In this document: in pieces, positions 45,021 through 51,832 of the stretch
How the letters are laid out: each line of letters starts with the position of its first letter
Position numbering within the stretch: the first letter of the stretch is position 1
Assembly: GCA_017631435.1 (NCBI GenBank)
Contig: JAGBTG010000008.1
Coordinates: 1-51,832, forward strand
Reading direction: 5' to 3'
DNA from: Bacteroidales bacterium
Lineage (GTDB): Bacteria > Bacteroidota > Bacteroidia > Bacteroidales > UBA932
DNA length: 51,832 nt
Translations under genes and position numbers: made by a program
The notes under the pieces: model-generated
What the model was told of the DNA's origin: nothing
The model's input: the letters and a program-made list of their open reading frames with translations, nothing else
Database searches by the model: none

Positions 45021-46151
45021 TTAGATCTTTGTCTCAAGTTTTTTCACTGCAGCTTCCTTCCACTGTGCAAAGTCTCCGGCCTTTATATGTATGCGGGCCT
45101 GACGCACCACATCAAGGTAGAATGCAAGGTTATGCTCACTCGCAATCTGCGCAGCAAGCATCTCTCCCGCAACAAAAAGATGCCTCAAATATGCTTTTGT
45201 ATACACTTTGTCTACAAATGACGTGCCTTGAGGATCAAGCGGTGAGAAATCATCTGCCCATTTTTTGTTCCTTATGTTTATCATACCCTCCCAGGTGAAC
45301 AGCATTCCGTTACGTCCGTTACGGGTAGGCATAACACAGTCAAACATGTCCACACCTCTGGCAATCCCCTCAAGAAGGTTTGCAGGGGTTCCCACACCCA
45401 TAAGGTATCTCGGTTTCTCTTTTGGGAGAATAGGGTCAAGCACTTCAAGCATCTGGTACATCTGCTCTGTAGGTTCTCCTACAGAGAGTCCACCAATGGC
45501 ATATCCGTCCCTATCGAGCGAAACGGCATGCTCAGCCGCCATCCTTCTCAAATCAGGGTATACACAACCCTGTACTATAGGGAAGAAGAACTGCTTATAG
45601 CCATATAGCGGATCAGTGCTGTCAAATCTCTTTATGCACCTCTCAAGCCAGCGCTGGGTAAGTTTCAATGAATTGAGGGCATAAGAATGGGTAGCATCAC
45701 CTGGGGTGCACTCATCCAATGCCATGATTATATCAGCACCAATTATCCTCTGTGTATCTACGTTGTTTTCTGGGGTGAAGGTATGTTTGGAGCCGTCAAT
45801 ATGGGAGCGGAATGTGCAACCGTCCTCTGTAAGCTTTCTGTTGGCAGCCAAAGAGAAGACCTGGAATCCGCCGCTGTCTGTAAGCATAGGCTTGTCCCAA
45901 GAAATGAATTTATGCAAACCACCGGCCTTGTTTATTATGTCGAGACCCGGACGGAGATAAAGGTGATAGGTATTTCCCAAAATAATCTGGGCATTGATAT
46001 CATCCCTCAAATCCCTGTGGTATACTCCCTTTACAGAACCTACAGTTCCTACAGGCATAAAAATTGGCGTCTCAATCACTCCATGGTCTGTATAAAGTAA
46101 TCCACATCTTGCAGATGATTGCGGGTCTTGTGCTATTCTCTCAAAATTCAT
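45021..46151 (-). CDS. tgt: tRNA-guanine transglycosylase (queuine/preQ1 insertion), without the usual zinc cysteines
   Basis: A 376-residue enzyme that replaces guanine 34 with preQ1 in tRNAs with GUN anticodons. The start is the ATG at 46151 (MNFERIAQ): a 177-residue N-terminal extension in the open frame lies antisense to the divergent gene and is not coding. Asp92 (MLTDSGGFQVFS) and the nucleophile Asp271 (FDCVMPTRNGRNG) are present. In place of the zinc motif CxCxxC the sequence reads QGTSFVDK (about 308-315), with only the His340 equivalent retained in SEHNLAFY. The loss may be general for this clade. Works with queG at 49322. Confidence 0.95.
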   Translation of the reverse strand: MNFERIAQDPQSSARCGLLYTDHGVIETPIFMPVGTVGSVKGVYHRDLRDDINAQIILGNTYHLYLRPGLDIINKAGGLHKFISWDKPMLTDSGGFQVFSLAANRKLTEDGCTFRSHIDGSKHTFTPENNVDTQRIIGADIIMALDECTPGDATHSYALNSLKLTQRWLERCIKRFDSTDPLYGYKQFFFPIVQGCVYPDLRRMAAEHAVSLDRDGYAIGGLSVGEPTEQMYQMLEVLDPILPKEKPRYLMGVGTPANLLEGIARGVDMFDCVMPTRNGRNGMLFTWEGMINIRNKKWADDFSPLDPQGTSFVDKVYTKAYLRHLFVAGEMLAAQIASEHNLAFYLDVVRQARIHIKAGDFAQWKEAAVKKLETKI

Positions 46152-46172
46152 GTTTTCGTCTCCTATAAACGG

Positions 46173-46180
46173 CAAAATTA
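46173..46180 (-). promoter_or_regulatory. -7 promoter element (TAATTTTG) of tgt
   Basis: An exact TAnnTTTG match 22 bases before the tgt ATG chosen here, which supports that shorter start. Confidence 0.6.
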
Positions 46181-46194
46181 ATAAAAATAACTTG

Positions 46195-46202
46195 TATTTT
46201 TG
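46195..46202 (+). promoter_or_regulatory. -7 promoter element (TATTTTTG) of the bifunctional-nuclease-like gene
   Basis: An exact TAnnTTTG match 25 bases before the ATG at 46227, divergent from the tgt promoter. Confidence 0.6.
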
Positions 46203-46226
46203 TATATAGGATAAAATGTAGATGAT

Positions 46227-46787
46227 ATGAAAAGGATACGACTGGATATAGGGGCCCTTACCGCTTCGCCTGCAAACGGAGGGAGTTTCATGTTTTTCTT
46301 GTACCGCGAGGGGATGGACAAATGCCTGCCCGTACAGCTTTCTCCTCCCGACATGCATGCAGTACTTTCCAACTTCAACCAGCAGGAACCGCATCATACA
46401 CCCACTGTCCACAATCTCTTTGTATCCACCCTGCAGCAGTTCAGGATTGAGCTGCTTGAAGTTACCGTTACAAGAGACGATGAGCACGACTGCTTTGCCT
46501 GCGAACTTCTGATGTTTGACGGAGAGAAGGAGGTAAGGAGAACCTCCGGATTCATAGATGGAGTGATACTGGCCAAAATCTTCGCTTGCCCTATATACAC
46601 AAACGAAGAATTGATGGAGAAATATGCCTCTGCTATAGACATTGTATCCGAGAAAATTGTTAAAAAGGAGATACACCTGCAAAAACTGAAAGAAGAACTG
46701 GCCAATGCTGTTGCAGCAGAAGACTACGAGAAAGCTGCAAAAATAAACAGGGCAATTGAAGAGTTGAACAAAGAAAATCCAGAATGA
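46227..46787 (+). CDS. Bifunctional-nuclease-domain (DUF151) protein with UVR motif
   Basis: A 186-residue cytoplasmic protein. Its first about 130 residues match the DUF151/BFN domain (ESTTGGRSFMxFLY-like start GSFMFFLYREGMDK, HTPTVHNLFVSTL, GFIDGVILAKIFACPIY). The last about 40 residues form a UvrB/UvrC-type helical hairpin (LKEELANAVAAEDYEKAAKI) that mediates protein contacts. This combination is known from Bacteroidetes. A nuclease function is inferred only from plant BFN relatives. The stop overlaps the start of the transporter gene (ATGA). Confidence 0.9.
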   Translation: MKRIRLDIGALTASPANGGSFMFFLYREGMDKCLPVQLSPPDMHAVLSNFNQQEPHHTPTVHNLFVSTLQQFRIELLEVTVTRDDEHDCFACELLMFDGEKEVRRTSGFIDGVILAKIFACPIYTNEELMEKYASAIDIVSEKIVKKEIHLQKLKEELANAVAAEDYEKAAKINRAIEELNKENPE

Positions 46788-48181
46788 TGAACATGAAAAG
46801 ATCAGTTTTTACACTCCTGTTGCTGGCAATCTGCAGCTGCGCATTTGGTCAGGACGGCTCCATTGCCAGCATACTTGCCGGAAAAACAATCAATTTCTCC
46901 ATCGTTTCAATCCTGAAGGGTATATTTGGGATAGCCGCCATCATGCTTATATGCTGGCTTTTCAGTGCAGACAAGAAAAACATAAACTGGAGCACTGTAG
47001 GGAAAGCTCTTGTATTGCAGTTTGTTATAGCCATTTCTGTACTGGCGTTCCCGGCGGTACAGTCCATATTTGAAATGCTGGGGAGCCTGTTCATTTCAAT
47101 ATTGTCATGGACCAAGGCCGGGTCCAATTTCCTGTTCGGGAGTCTGATGGACACATCCAGGTTCGGGTATGTTTTCATGTTCCAGATTCTCCCTACAATA
47201 ATATTCTTCTCAGCCCTAATGAGCCTTTTCTTCTATCTTGGCATTATGCAGAAGATTGTTTGGGCAATGGGATGGTGCCTTACCAAAATTATGAAACTGT
47301 CGGGAGCAGAATCTCTTACCTGTGCTGGAAATGTCTTTCTTGGGATGTCTGAAGCCCCTCTTATGGTAAAGGAATACATTCCAAAGATGACTACTAGCGA
47401 ACTGGTGCTAATCATGACCTCCGGAATGGCTACCATGTCTGGAGGAGTATTGGCTGCATATATAGGGATGCTTGGCGGTGGGGACGCTGCAATGGAGATG
47501 GAATTTGCCAAACATCTTCTTTCAGCCTCTGTTATGGCAGCTCCGGGGGCAATTGCATTGTCGAAGATAATAATGCCGCAAAGGGAAGAAGTTGACAACT
47601 CCCTTCATATTTCAAAGGAAAAACTTGGGAAGAACCCTCTTGATGCCATCTCCAACGGTACGTCAGACGGATTGAAGCTTGCAGCCAATGTTGCAGCCAT
47701 GCTTCTTGTATTTTATGCCCTTATAGCCGGGGCAAATGCCGTGCTGGGATGGATAAGTTTCCCCGCTGTTGATGCTTGGATTGCTGATCTGTCGGGAGGA
47801 AAATATACAGATCTTTCCCTGCAGGCTATTCTGGCATTTTTGTTCTATCCAATAATATGGATCACCGGAATTCCGGCTGAAGATATAGGCCTGGTAGGGA
47901 GGTTGTTTGGCGAAAAGCTCATCCTTACTGAGTTTGTAGGGTACCAGAGCATGGCCCAAATGCTCCATGAAGGGGCATTCTCCTGCGCAAAATCCGCAGT
48001 AATGGCTGCCTATGTGTTGTGCGGATTTGCAAACTTTGCCTCTGTAGGTATCCTTATAGGTGCTGTAGGGGGAATTGCTCCAAACAAGAAACACATCCTT
48101 ACACAGTACGGATTCAGGGCACTTCTGGCATCTTCTCTGGTGGCACTGATGTCTGCGGCAATGATTGGAATGTTCATGTAA
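46784..48181 (+). CDS. Concentrative nucleoside transporter (NupC/CNT family)
   Basis: A 465-residue membrane transporter for Na+- or H+-coupled nucleoside uptake. Many hydrophobic helices are evident, with the family pattern SEAPLMVKEYIPKMTTSELV, the Gly/Ser-rich turn TSGMATMSGGVLAAYIG and, near the end, GFANFASVGILIGAVGG. An extra N-terminal hydrophobic stretch followed by FGQDG resembles a signal peptide, seen in Bacteroidetes CNT members. ATGs at 46784, 46787 and 46793 are all possible; the first overlaps the upstream stop (ATGA). Confidence 0.93.
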   Translation: MMNMKRSVFTLLLLAICSCAFGQDGSIASILAGKTINFSIVSILKGIFGIAAIMLICWLFSADKKNINWSTVGKALVLQFVIAISVLAFPAVQSIFEMLGSLFISILSWTKAGSNFLFGSLMDTSRFGYVFMFQILPTIIFFSALMSLFFYLGIMQKIVWAMGWCLTKIMKLSGAESLTCAGNVFLGMSEAPLMVKEYIPKMTTSELVLIMTSGMATMSGGVLAAYIGMLGGGDAAMEMEFAKHLLSASVMAAPGAIALSKIIMPQREEVDNSLHISKEKLGKNPLDAISNGTSDGLKLAANVAAMLLVFYALIAGANAVLGWISFPAVDAWIADLSGGKYTDLSLQAILAFLFYPIIWITGIPAEDIGLVGRLFGEKLILTEFVGYQSMAQMLHEGAFSCAKSAVMAAYVLCGFANFASVGILIGAVGGIAPNKKHILTQYGFRALLASSLVALMSAAMIGMFM

Positions 48182-48199
48182 CAAAAATATTCATGCAAT

Positions 48200-48229
48200 G
48201 AAAAAAGGAGACCGGCGGGTCTCCTTTTC
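48200..48229. terminator. Bidirectional terminator between the transporter and threonine dehydrogenase genes
   Basis: A perfect 11-bp stem AAAAGGAGACC / GGTCTCCTTTT with a GGCG loop, flanked by A and T runs. Confidence 0.92.
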
Positions 48230-48248
48230 TTCCTTTTGGATATATCTC

Positions 48249-49211
48249 CTAATACTCTCCGTTCTCAACTTTTTTCCTGCAGGCAGCAAGCATATCGTCA
48301 ATCACTGCATCCATGCCCCATTTAGGGTTCCAGCCCCACTCTTCCCTTGCACAGGTATCATCTAGACAATCTGGCCATGAAGCCGAAATCTGGGCTTTTA
48401 CAGGATCTATCTCATAATCCCATGTGAATGAAGGGACACGTTTCTTTATCTCAGTAAACAGCTGCTCAGGGGTAAAGCTCATTGATGTTACATTGAAACT
48501 GTTCCTGTGTACCAACTTGCTTGGATCAGCCTCCATAAGCTGGGTCATTGCCTCAAGGGCATCCGGCATATAGAGCATATCCATATAAGTGTCCTGAGGA
48601 ACCTCACAAGTATATTTTCCACGTTTTGCAACCTCATAGAAAACTTCCACTGCATAATCTGTTGTACCGCCTCCTGGCAGTGCTCCATTTGAGATGATGC
48701 CAGGGAAACGTACGCTCCTTGAGTCAACGCCAAAACGTGAATGGTAATAGTCACTCAACATCTCTCCGGTAACCTTACATACACCATAAATTGTATTTGG
48801 TCTCATTACTGTATCCTGCGGGGTCTTGTAATGTGGGGTATTCTCACCAAACGCACCAATTGAACTTGGAGTAAAGATTGAGCACTTGTACTCCTGGGCA
48901 ATGTTCAACGAGTTGAGCAACGCTCCCATATTGATATTCCATGCAAGCTGTGGGTTCTTTTCTCCTGTTGCAGAAAGCAACGCCACAAGATTGTATATTG
49001 TATCAATACCCTCACTCTTCACAAATTTTGCATACGCCTCCATCTCAAGGGCATTCATCACCACTGCTCTGCTGTTCTGACCCAATTTTGCCACTATCTC
49101 AGGCCTCAAATCAGCTGCTATTACATTGTCGTATCCATAATTCTTCTGCAAGTGAGGAACAAGTTCCGTACCTATCTGACCACCTGCACCAAGTACCAAA
49201 ATCTTTTTCAT
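48249..49211 (-). CDS. SDR-type L-threonine 3-dehydrogenase (NAD-dependent epimerase/dehydratase family)
   Basis: A 320-residue short-chain dehydrogenase. The NAD motif is LVLGAGGQIGTELV. The catalytic YxxxK is YGVCK in RPNTIYGVCKVTGEML, with Ser/Thr in FTPSSIGAFG. These, and GGTTDYAVEVFY with YMDMLYMPDALEAM, fit the SDR form of threonine dehydrogenase that gives 2-amino-3-ketobutyrate, as in Flavobacteria. A sugar-nucleotide epimerase is less likely because the active-site loops match the former. The partner lyase gene is not in the window. Monocistronic. Confidence 0.9.
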   Translation of the reverse strand: MKKILVLGAGGQIGTELVPHLQKNYGYDNVIAADLRPEIVAKLGQNSRAVVMNALEMEAYAKFVKSEGIDTIYNLVALLSATGEKNPQLAWNINMGALLNSLNIAQEYKCSIFTPSSIGAFGENTPHYKTPQDTVMRPNTIYGVCKVTGEMLSDYYHSRFGVDSRSVRFPGIISNGALPGGGTTDYAVEVFYEVAKRGKYTCEVPQDTYMDMLYMPDALEAMTQLMEADPSKLVHRNSFNVTSMSFTPEQLFTEIKKRVPSFTWDYEIDPVKAQISASWPDCLDDTCAREEWGWNPKWGMDAVIDDMLAACRKKVENGEY

Positions 49212-49249
49212 CTATAGAATGTATATGGTTAATCAGTCAATTACCTATA

Positions 49250-49257
49250 CAAATGTA
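49250..49257 (-). promoter_or_regulatory. -7 promoter element (TACATTTG) of the threonine dehydrogenase gene
   Basis: An exact TAnnTTTG match 38 bases before the ATG. Confidence 0.55.
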
Positions 49258-49309
49258 ATACTTTTACCATAACAATTTATTTTTTTCAACGGTTTATTGC
49301 CAAAAACTT

Positions 49310-49317
49310 TAATTTTG
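49310..49317 (+). promoter_or_regulatory. -7 promoter element (TAATTTTG) of queG, touching the start codon
   Basis: An exact TAnnTTTG match ending four bases before the ATG at 49322. If used, transcription would begin at or next to the ATG, giving a leaderless mRNA. Confidence 0.5.
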
Positions 49318-49321
49318 TATC

Positions 49322-50284
49322 ATGTCATTATCCGGAGCAGAAATATACCGTCTTATTGAAACCCGGGCCCAAGAGCTTGGTTTTGCAGATTTTGGCTGTG
49401 CTCACGCCGGCGAACTGCCCAATTGCATGCAGCAACATTATATGGAAGCCCTTGCAAACGGACATTTTGCCAATATGGAGTATCTTGGCAGAAACCTCGA
49501 CAAAAGGTTCAATCCGCAACTTCTGGTTGAAGGGGCCCGATCAGTAATGGTTTTCCTGGCACCATACTCACTTCCACAAGGCGTTCATCCTCCAAAAGGG
49601 TTCGCACAGTTTGCCCTTGGGGAGGATTACCACATAGCCATAAAGGAAAAGCTCTTTGCAATCATGAAGGAACTCCTGGCACATTTCCCCGAATTTCAGG
49701 GAAGGGCATTCACAGACTCCGCCCCTGTAATGGAAAGATATTGGGCAACCAGTGCAGGGCTGGGATGGATAGGGAAGAACAATTTCCTCATCAGCAGAAC
49801 CTGTGGCATCAAAAACCTCATTGGGGTGATTATCAGCAACCTGGAAATTCCTGCAACTTTGGATATTCTTCCCGACAAACACCTGCAGACAACAGCCTCC
49901 TGTGGAGAATGTACCAGATGTCTCAGCGCATGTCCAAGTGGAGCCCTGCGCAGACCTTTCTGTACTGATGCGAGGAAATGCATATCATACCATACCATTG
50001 AGAACAGGAAGCTGCAGGAGGATATTGCATCGGGAGCCGCACCACATTTTGCCGGGGCAATTTTCGGCTGCGACAGATGTCTGGATGCCTGCCCATGGAA
50101 CAGTGCAAACAAAACAGGATGGGGGGTGTTCCATAAAAATGCAGAGTTTCTGTCGGGAAGAAATGAAGAGTGGTGGATGGGAATTCCGGAGAATGAATTC
50201 AAAAAAAGATTCAAAGACACCTCTCTGCTTAGAGGTGGACTGCAAAATATCAAAGCCTCCATTCAGTGGGGCAAAAAGGAGTAA
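49322..50284 (+). CDS. queG: Epoxyqueuosine reductase
   Basis: A 320-residue cobalamin-dependent enzyme that reduces epoxyqueuosine to queuosine in tRNA, the last step of the pathway in which tgt inserts the base. The N-terminal region (AQELGFADFGCAHAG, MEYLGRNLDKRFNP) and FTDSAPVMERYWATSAGLGW are typical. The two [4Fe-4S] motifs are CGECTRCLSACPSGAL and CDRCLDACPWN. Length is slightly shorter than E. coli QueG. The downstream GSCFA gene starts two bases after the stop. Confidence 0.95.
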   Translation: MSLSGAEIYRLIETRAQELGFADFGCAHAGELPNCMQQHYMEALANGHFANMEYLGRNLDKRFNPQLLVEGARSVMVFLAPYSLPQGVHPPKGFAQFALGEDYHIAIKEKLFAIMKELLAHFPEFQGRAFTDSAPVMERYWATSAGLGWIGKNNFLISRTCGIKNLIGVIISNLEIPATLDILPDKHLQTTASCGECTRCLSACPSGALRRPFCTDARKCISYHTIENRKLQEDIASGAAPHFAGAIFGCDRCLDACPWNSANKTGWGVFHKNAEFLSGRNEEWWMGIPENEFKKRFKDTSLLRGGLQNIKASIQWGKKE

Positions 50285-50286
50285 CA

Positions 50287-51162
50287 ATGGGGAATTTGGC
50301 TTTCAGCACACCGGTAGAAATAAAGAGAAGCAATTTGGAACTTGGCTACGGGAGCAAGATTATGATGCTTGGCTCATGCTTCACCACCGAGGTGGGCAAA
50401 ATCATGCAGGACTACAGGTTTGATGTAATGGTGAACCCGTTTGGAGTCCTGTATAACCCTGCATCAATACTGTCATCTGTAAGAAGAATGGTATCAGACA
50501 CCCGTTTTACCTTTGATGATACTGTTGAAACCAACCCGTCAGACAAGGGCGTGGCAAGAAAATATGCAAGCTTTTACCACCACAGCTCTTTTGCACGCCT
50601 CACCCCTGAGGAATTTCTGGAGAATGCCAATGCTCACCTAGCCAAAGCACATAGATATCTTCAGGAAGCAGATACTGTAATCATCACACTTGGCACTGCT
50701 TGGATATTCAGACATATTGAAAAGCAGATCATAGTCTCAAATTGCCATAAAAGGAGTGCAAAGGAATTCAACAGGGAGCTTCTCACTGTAGAAGAATGCA
50801 TGAACTGCCTGCAGGAGATTGCAGATCTTCTCCCCCACAAGAAAATAATTTTCACCGTAAGCCCTATCAGGCACTTCAAGGACGGAGCCCACGGCAACCA
50901 GATAAGCAAATCAACATTACTGCTTGCAGTAAATGGAGTTATCGGTTCATGCGCCAATTGTAGCTATTTCCCTTCATACGAAATAATGATGGATGAGCTG
51001 AGGGATTACCGTTACTATGCAGAGGACATGGTACACCCCTCTCCCCTTGCAGTAAAATATATCTTTGAAAAATTTACTCACGCCCACATTTCACCTGACG
51101 CAATTAAACAAATGGAAAGCAATATGCGTTTAACTAAAGCAGAGAGTCATATTCAGAAATGA
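50287..51162 (+). CDS. GSCFA family protein
   Basis: A 291-residue protein of the GSCFA family, named after the LGSCFTTEVGKIM motif seen here at about residues 28-40. It is SGNH-hydrolase-like, with a possible catalytic Ser in GSCF and Asp/His near DMVHPSPLAV. The start is the ATG at 50287, with AAGGAG 5 bases upstream. A GTG further up lies inside queG. It has no signal peptide, so it is cytoplasmic, and the substrate is unknown. It is translated directly after queG. HFKDGAHGNQISKS is also conserved in the family. Confidence 0.9.
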   Translation: MGNLAFSTPVEIKRSNLELGYGSKIMMLGSCFTTEVGKIMQDYRFDVMVNPFGVLYNPASILSSVRRMVSDTRFTFDDTVETNPSDKGVARKYASFYHHSSFARLTPEEFLENANAHLAKAHRYLQEADTVIITLGTAWIFRHIEKQIIVSNCHKRSAKEFNRELLTVEECMNCLQEIADLLPHKKIIFTVSPIRHFKDGAHGNQISKSTLLLAVNGVIGSCANCSYFPSYEIMMDELRDYRYYAEDMVHPSPLAVKYIFEKFTHAHISPDAIKQMESNMRLTKAESHIQK

Positions 51163-51198
51163 TTCTCAAAGTTTAAGTTAAACAAAATTGTTTGTGCC

Positions 51199-51369
51199 AT
51201 GAAAAAATACGAATGCGACGCATGTGGATGGGTATATGACCCTGAATACGGCGATCCCGACGGAGGCATCCCTCCAGGTATCCCTTTTGATGAATTGGGC
51301 CCAACATGGGTATGTCCAGGCTGCGGCTTGGGCAAAGAGGCCTTCTTTGAAATCAAAAAAGGGCACTAG
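51199..51369 (+). CDS. Rubredoxin
   Basis: A 56-residue rubredoxin, a small one-iron electron carrier. The sequence begins MKKYECDACGWVYDPEYGDP and ends EIKKGH. The four iron ligands are Cys6-x2-Cys9 and Cys39-x2-Cys42 (WVCPGCGLGKEAF). The GGIPPGIPFDELGPTW middle is the standard rubredoxin loop, and length is normal. It lies 36 bases after the GSCFA gene with no terminator between them, so it may be co-transcribed. In anaerobic Bacteroidetes it usually serves oxygen and peroxide detoxification. The end converges on the rRNA-linked repeat array. Confidence 0.95.
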   Translation: MKKYECDACGWVYDPEYGDPDGGIPPGIPFDELGPTWVCPGCGLGKEAFFEIKKGH

Positions 51370-51414
51370 AGACCGCGTCAACTGCCTGGGAGAGCAGGTA
51401 GCACACTGCAGTAC
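51370..51414. repeat. Decayed remnant of the 5S-linked repeat
   Basis: GGGAGAGCAGGTAGC (51388-51402) matches, with one change, the GGGAGAGTAGGTAGC that ends spacer B. The preceding GCGTCAACTGCC resembles the GCGTCTGATGACGCC of the full units. This looks like a third, eroded spacer unit, directly after the rubredoxin stop. Confidence 0.6.
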
Positions 51415-51449
51415 AAAAAAAAGAGGATAACCATTTCTGATTATCCTCT
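51415..51449 (-). terminator. Terminator copy in repeat unit A
   Basis: On minus AGAGGATAA pairs with TTATCCTCT across a 10-base loop and is followed by eight T. It faces the rRNA direction only, since the plus side has no T-run. Confidence 0.8.
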
Positions 51450-51564
51450 GAAGGTTGGCGGCTACCTCTTTTGTCAACGACTCACGCCGGGTGCGGCTCC
51501 CGGGCTTCCGTTACACACGCCCTCCGCCGGGCGTCTGATGACGCCGTGAGAGTAGGTAGCTGCA
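51415..51564 (-). repeat. 150-bp repeat unit A (rRNA-terminator copy plus GC-rich spacer)
   Basis: This unit is a copy, with four mismatches in 150 bases, of the one at 51565-51714. It contains a terminator hairpin (51415-51449), the last bases of 5S rRNA (GGTTGGCGGCTACC on plus) and a GC-rich spacer that folds on itself (for example GGCGTCTGATGACGCC). Differences are at 51478, 51490, 51547 and 51562. Confidence 0.9.
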
Positions 51565-51599
51565 AAAAAAAAGAGGATAACCATTTCTGATTATCCTCT
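51564..51599 (-). terminator. Terminator copy in repeat unit B
   Basis: Same 9-bp hairpin (stem 51572-51580 with 51591-51599) followed by nine T on minus. Confidence 0.8.
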
Positions 51600-51714
51600 G
51601 AAGGTTGGCGGCTACCTATTTTGTCAACGGCTCACGCCGGGTGCGGCTCCCGGGCTTCCGTTACACACGCCCTCCGCCGGGCGTCTGATGACGCCGGGAG
51701 AGTAGGTAGCTACA
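51565..51714 (-). repeat. 150-bp repeat unit B (rRNA-terminator copy plus GC-rich spacer)
   Basis: The second full unit, exactly 150 bases after unit A. Its spacer ends with GGGAGAGTAGGTAGC on plus (51696-51710), which is the same 15 bases as the 3' strand of the 5S rRNA on minus (plus 51761-51775), in inverted orientation. The third copy of the common part continues into the real 5S gene up to 51768. Confidence 0.9.
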
Positions 51715-51749
51715 AAAAAAAAGAGGATAACCATTTCTGATTATCCTCT
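51714..51749 (-). terminator. Terminator directly after the 5S rRNA
   Basis: Same hairpin (stem 51722-51730 with 51741-51749) and T-run on minus, immediately 3' of the 5S sequence. It is the primary terminator of the rRNA operon, followed by two further copies. Confidence 0.85.
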
Positions 51750-51751
51750 GA

Positions 51752-51832
51752 AGGTTGGCGGCTACCTACTCTCCCACTTGGTATAGCAGTACCATCGGCG
51801 CTAACGGGCTTAACTTCTCTGTTCGGGATGGG
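51752..51832 (-). rRNA. 5S ribosomal RNA, 3' part (runs off the window)
   Basis: The minus strand reads CCCATCCCGAACAGAGAAGT, then TTAAGCCCGTTAGCGCCGAT and GGTACTGC, then GTGGGAGAGTAGGTAGCCGC. These are the standard inner and 3' parts of bacterial 5S rRNA. About 80 of the usual 110 bases are present, and the 5' part, with the 23S and 16S genes, would lie to the right. The exact 3' end (between about 51751 and 51756) is inferred. Confidence 0.95.

Noticed and set aside
46152-46682. N-terminal extension of 177 residues on the tgt frame
   Set aside because: It lies antisense to the well-supported BFN/UVR gene at 46227-46787 and has no family similarity. A promoter box sits just before the ATG at 46151, which matches the normal Tgt length.
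51415-51768. CRISPR array
   Set aside because: The units are 150 bases long and nearly identical throughout, spacers included, and each contains a transcription terminator and 5S sequence. CRISPR spacers would differ from one another, and no cas genes are present.

Overview
The window looks like the chromosome of an anaerobic Bacteroidetes bacterium, most likely of the order Bacteroidales. The evidence is a SusC/SusD outer-membrane pair, an RnfBCDGEA cluster, a DUF4923 lipocalin-like protein, OstA/LptA-like and two YjgP/YjgQ-type permeases, a GSCFA protein, and Bacteroidetes-type promoters (TAnnTTTG at -7) in front of most transcription units. I see no plasmid, phage, IS or CRISPR signature. 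Nearly everything is conserved core genome. The exceptions are one AT-rich gene near 23.4 kb and the repeat array next to the rRNA at the right edge.

Layout. 0-3.5 kb: the 3' end of an unidentified gene, then a divergent pair, a C69 dipeptidase and a serine-hydrolase lipoprotein. 3.5-3.75 kb: tRNA-Gly(GCC) and tRNA-Leu(UAA), both on minus. 3.8-8.6 kb: an orphan susC-susD operon. 8.7-15.6 kb: one minus-strand envelope operon running NlpC/P60 lipoprotein, Tat-exported dipeptide epimerase, 90-aa protein, two SurA/PpiC-type chaperones, OstA/LptA-like protein. 15.7-18.8 kb: guaB (an atypical, protist-like IMPDH), YhcH and a radical SAM protein. 18.8-25.9 kb: DUF4923, rpsO, a small secreted protein, pnp with a structured leader, a DUF4304 gene, glyA and a SpoU methyltransferase.

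25.9-38.0 kb: a continuous minus-strand run of 15 genes. In transcription order these are two tandem M23 peptidases, a MerR regulator, a Nif3-like protein, a zinc-ribbon coiled-coil protein, dnaB, DUF3108, rseC, rnfB, rnfC, rnfD, rnfG, rnfE, rnfA and a TPR protein. 38.1-43.9 kb: a plus-strand run of alaS, an LptF/G-like permease, fmt and thiamine pyrophosphokinase. 43.9-46.2 kb: a second LptF/G-like permease behind tgt. 46.2-51.4 kb: bifunctional-nuclease-like protein, NupC-type transporter, SDR threonine dehydrogenase, queG, GSCFA protein and a 56-aa rubredoxin. 51.4-51.8 kb: the 3' end of a minus-strand 5S rRNA followed by a 150-bp tandem array that repeats the rRNA terminator.

Functional threads: LPS transport (OstA-like protein and two permeases), murein turnover (NlpC/P60, epimerase, two M23 proteins), peptide degradation (C69), Rnf electron transfer plus rubredoxin, which fits anaerobic life, and queuosine modification (tgt, queG). 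The most unusual items are the 5S-adjacent repeat array with inverted copies of the 5S 3' end, the Tritrichomonas-like IMP dehydrogenase, a Tgt lacking the usual zinc cysteines, and a hairpin-rich pnp leader.
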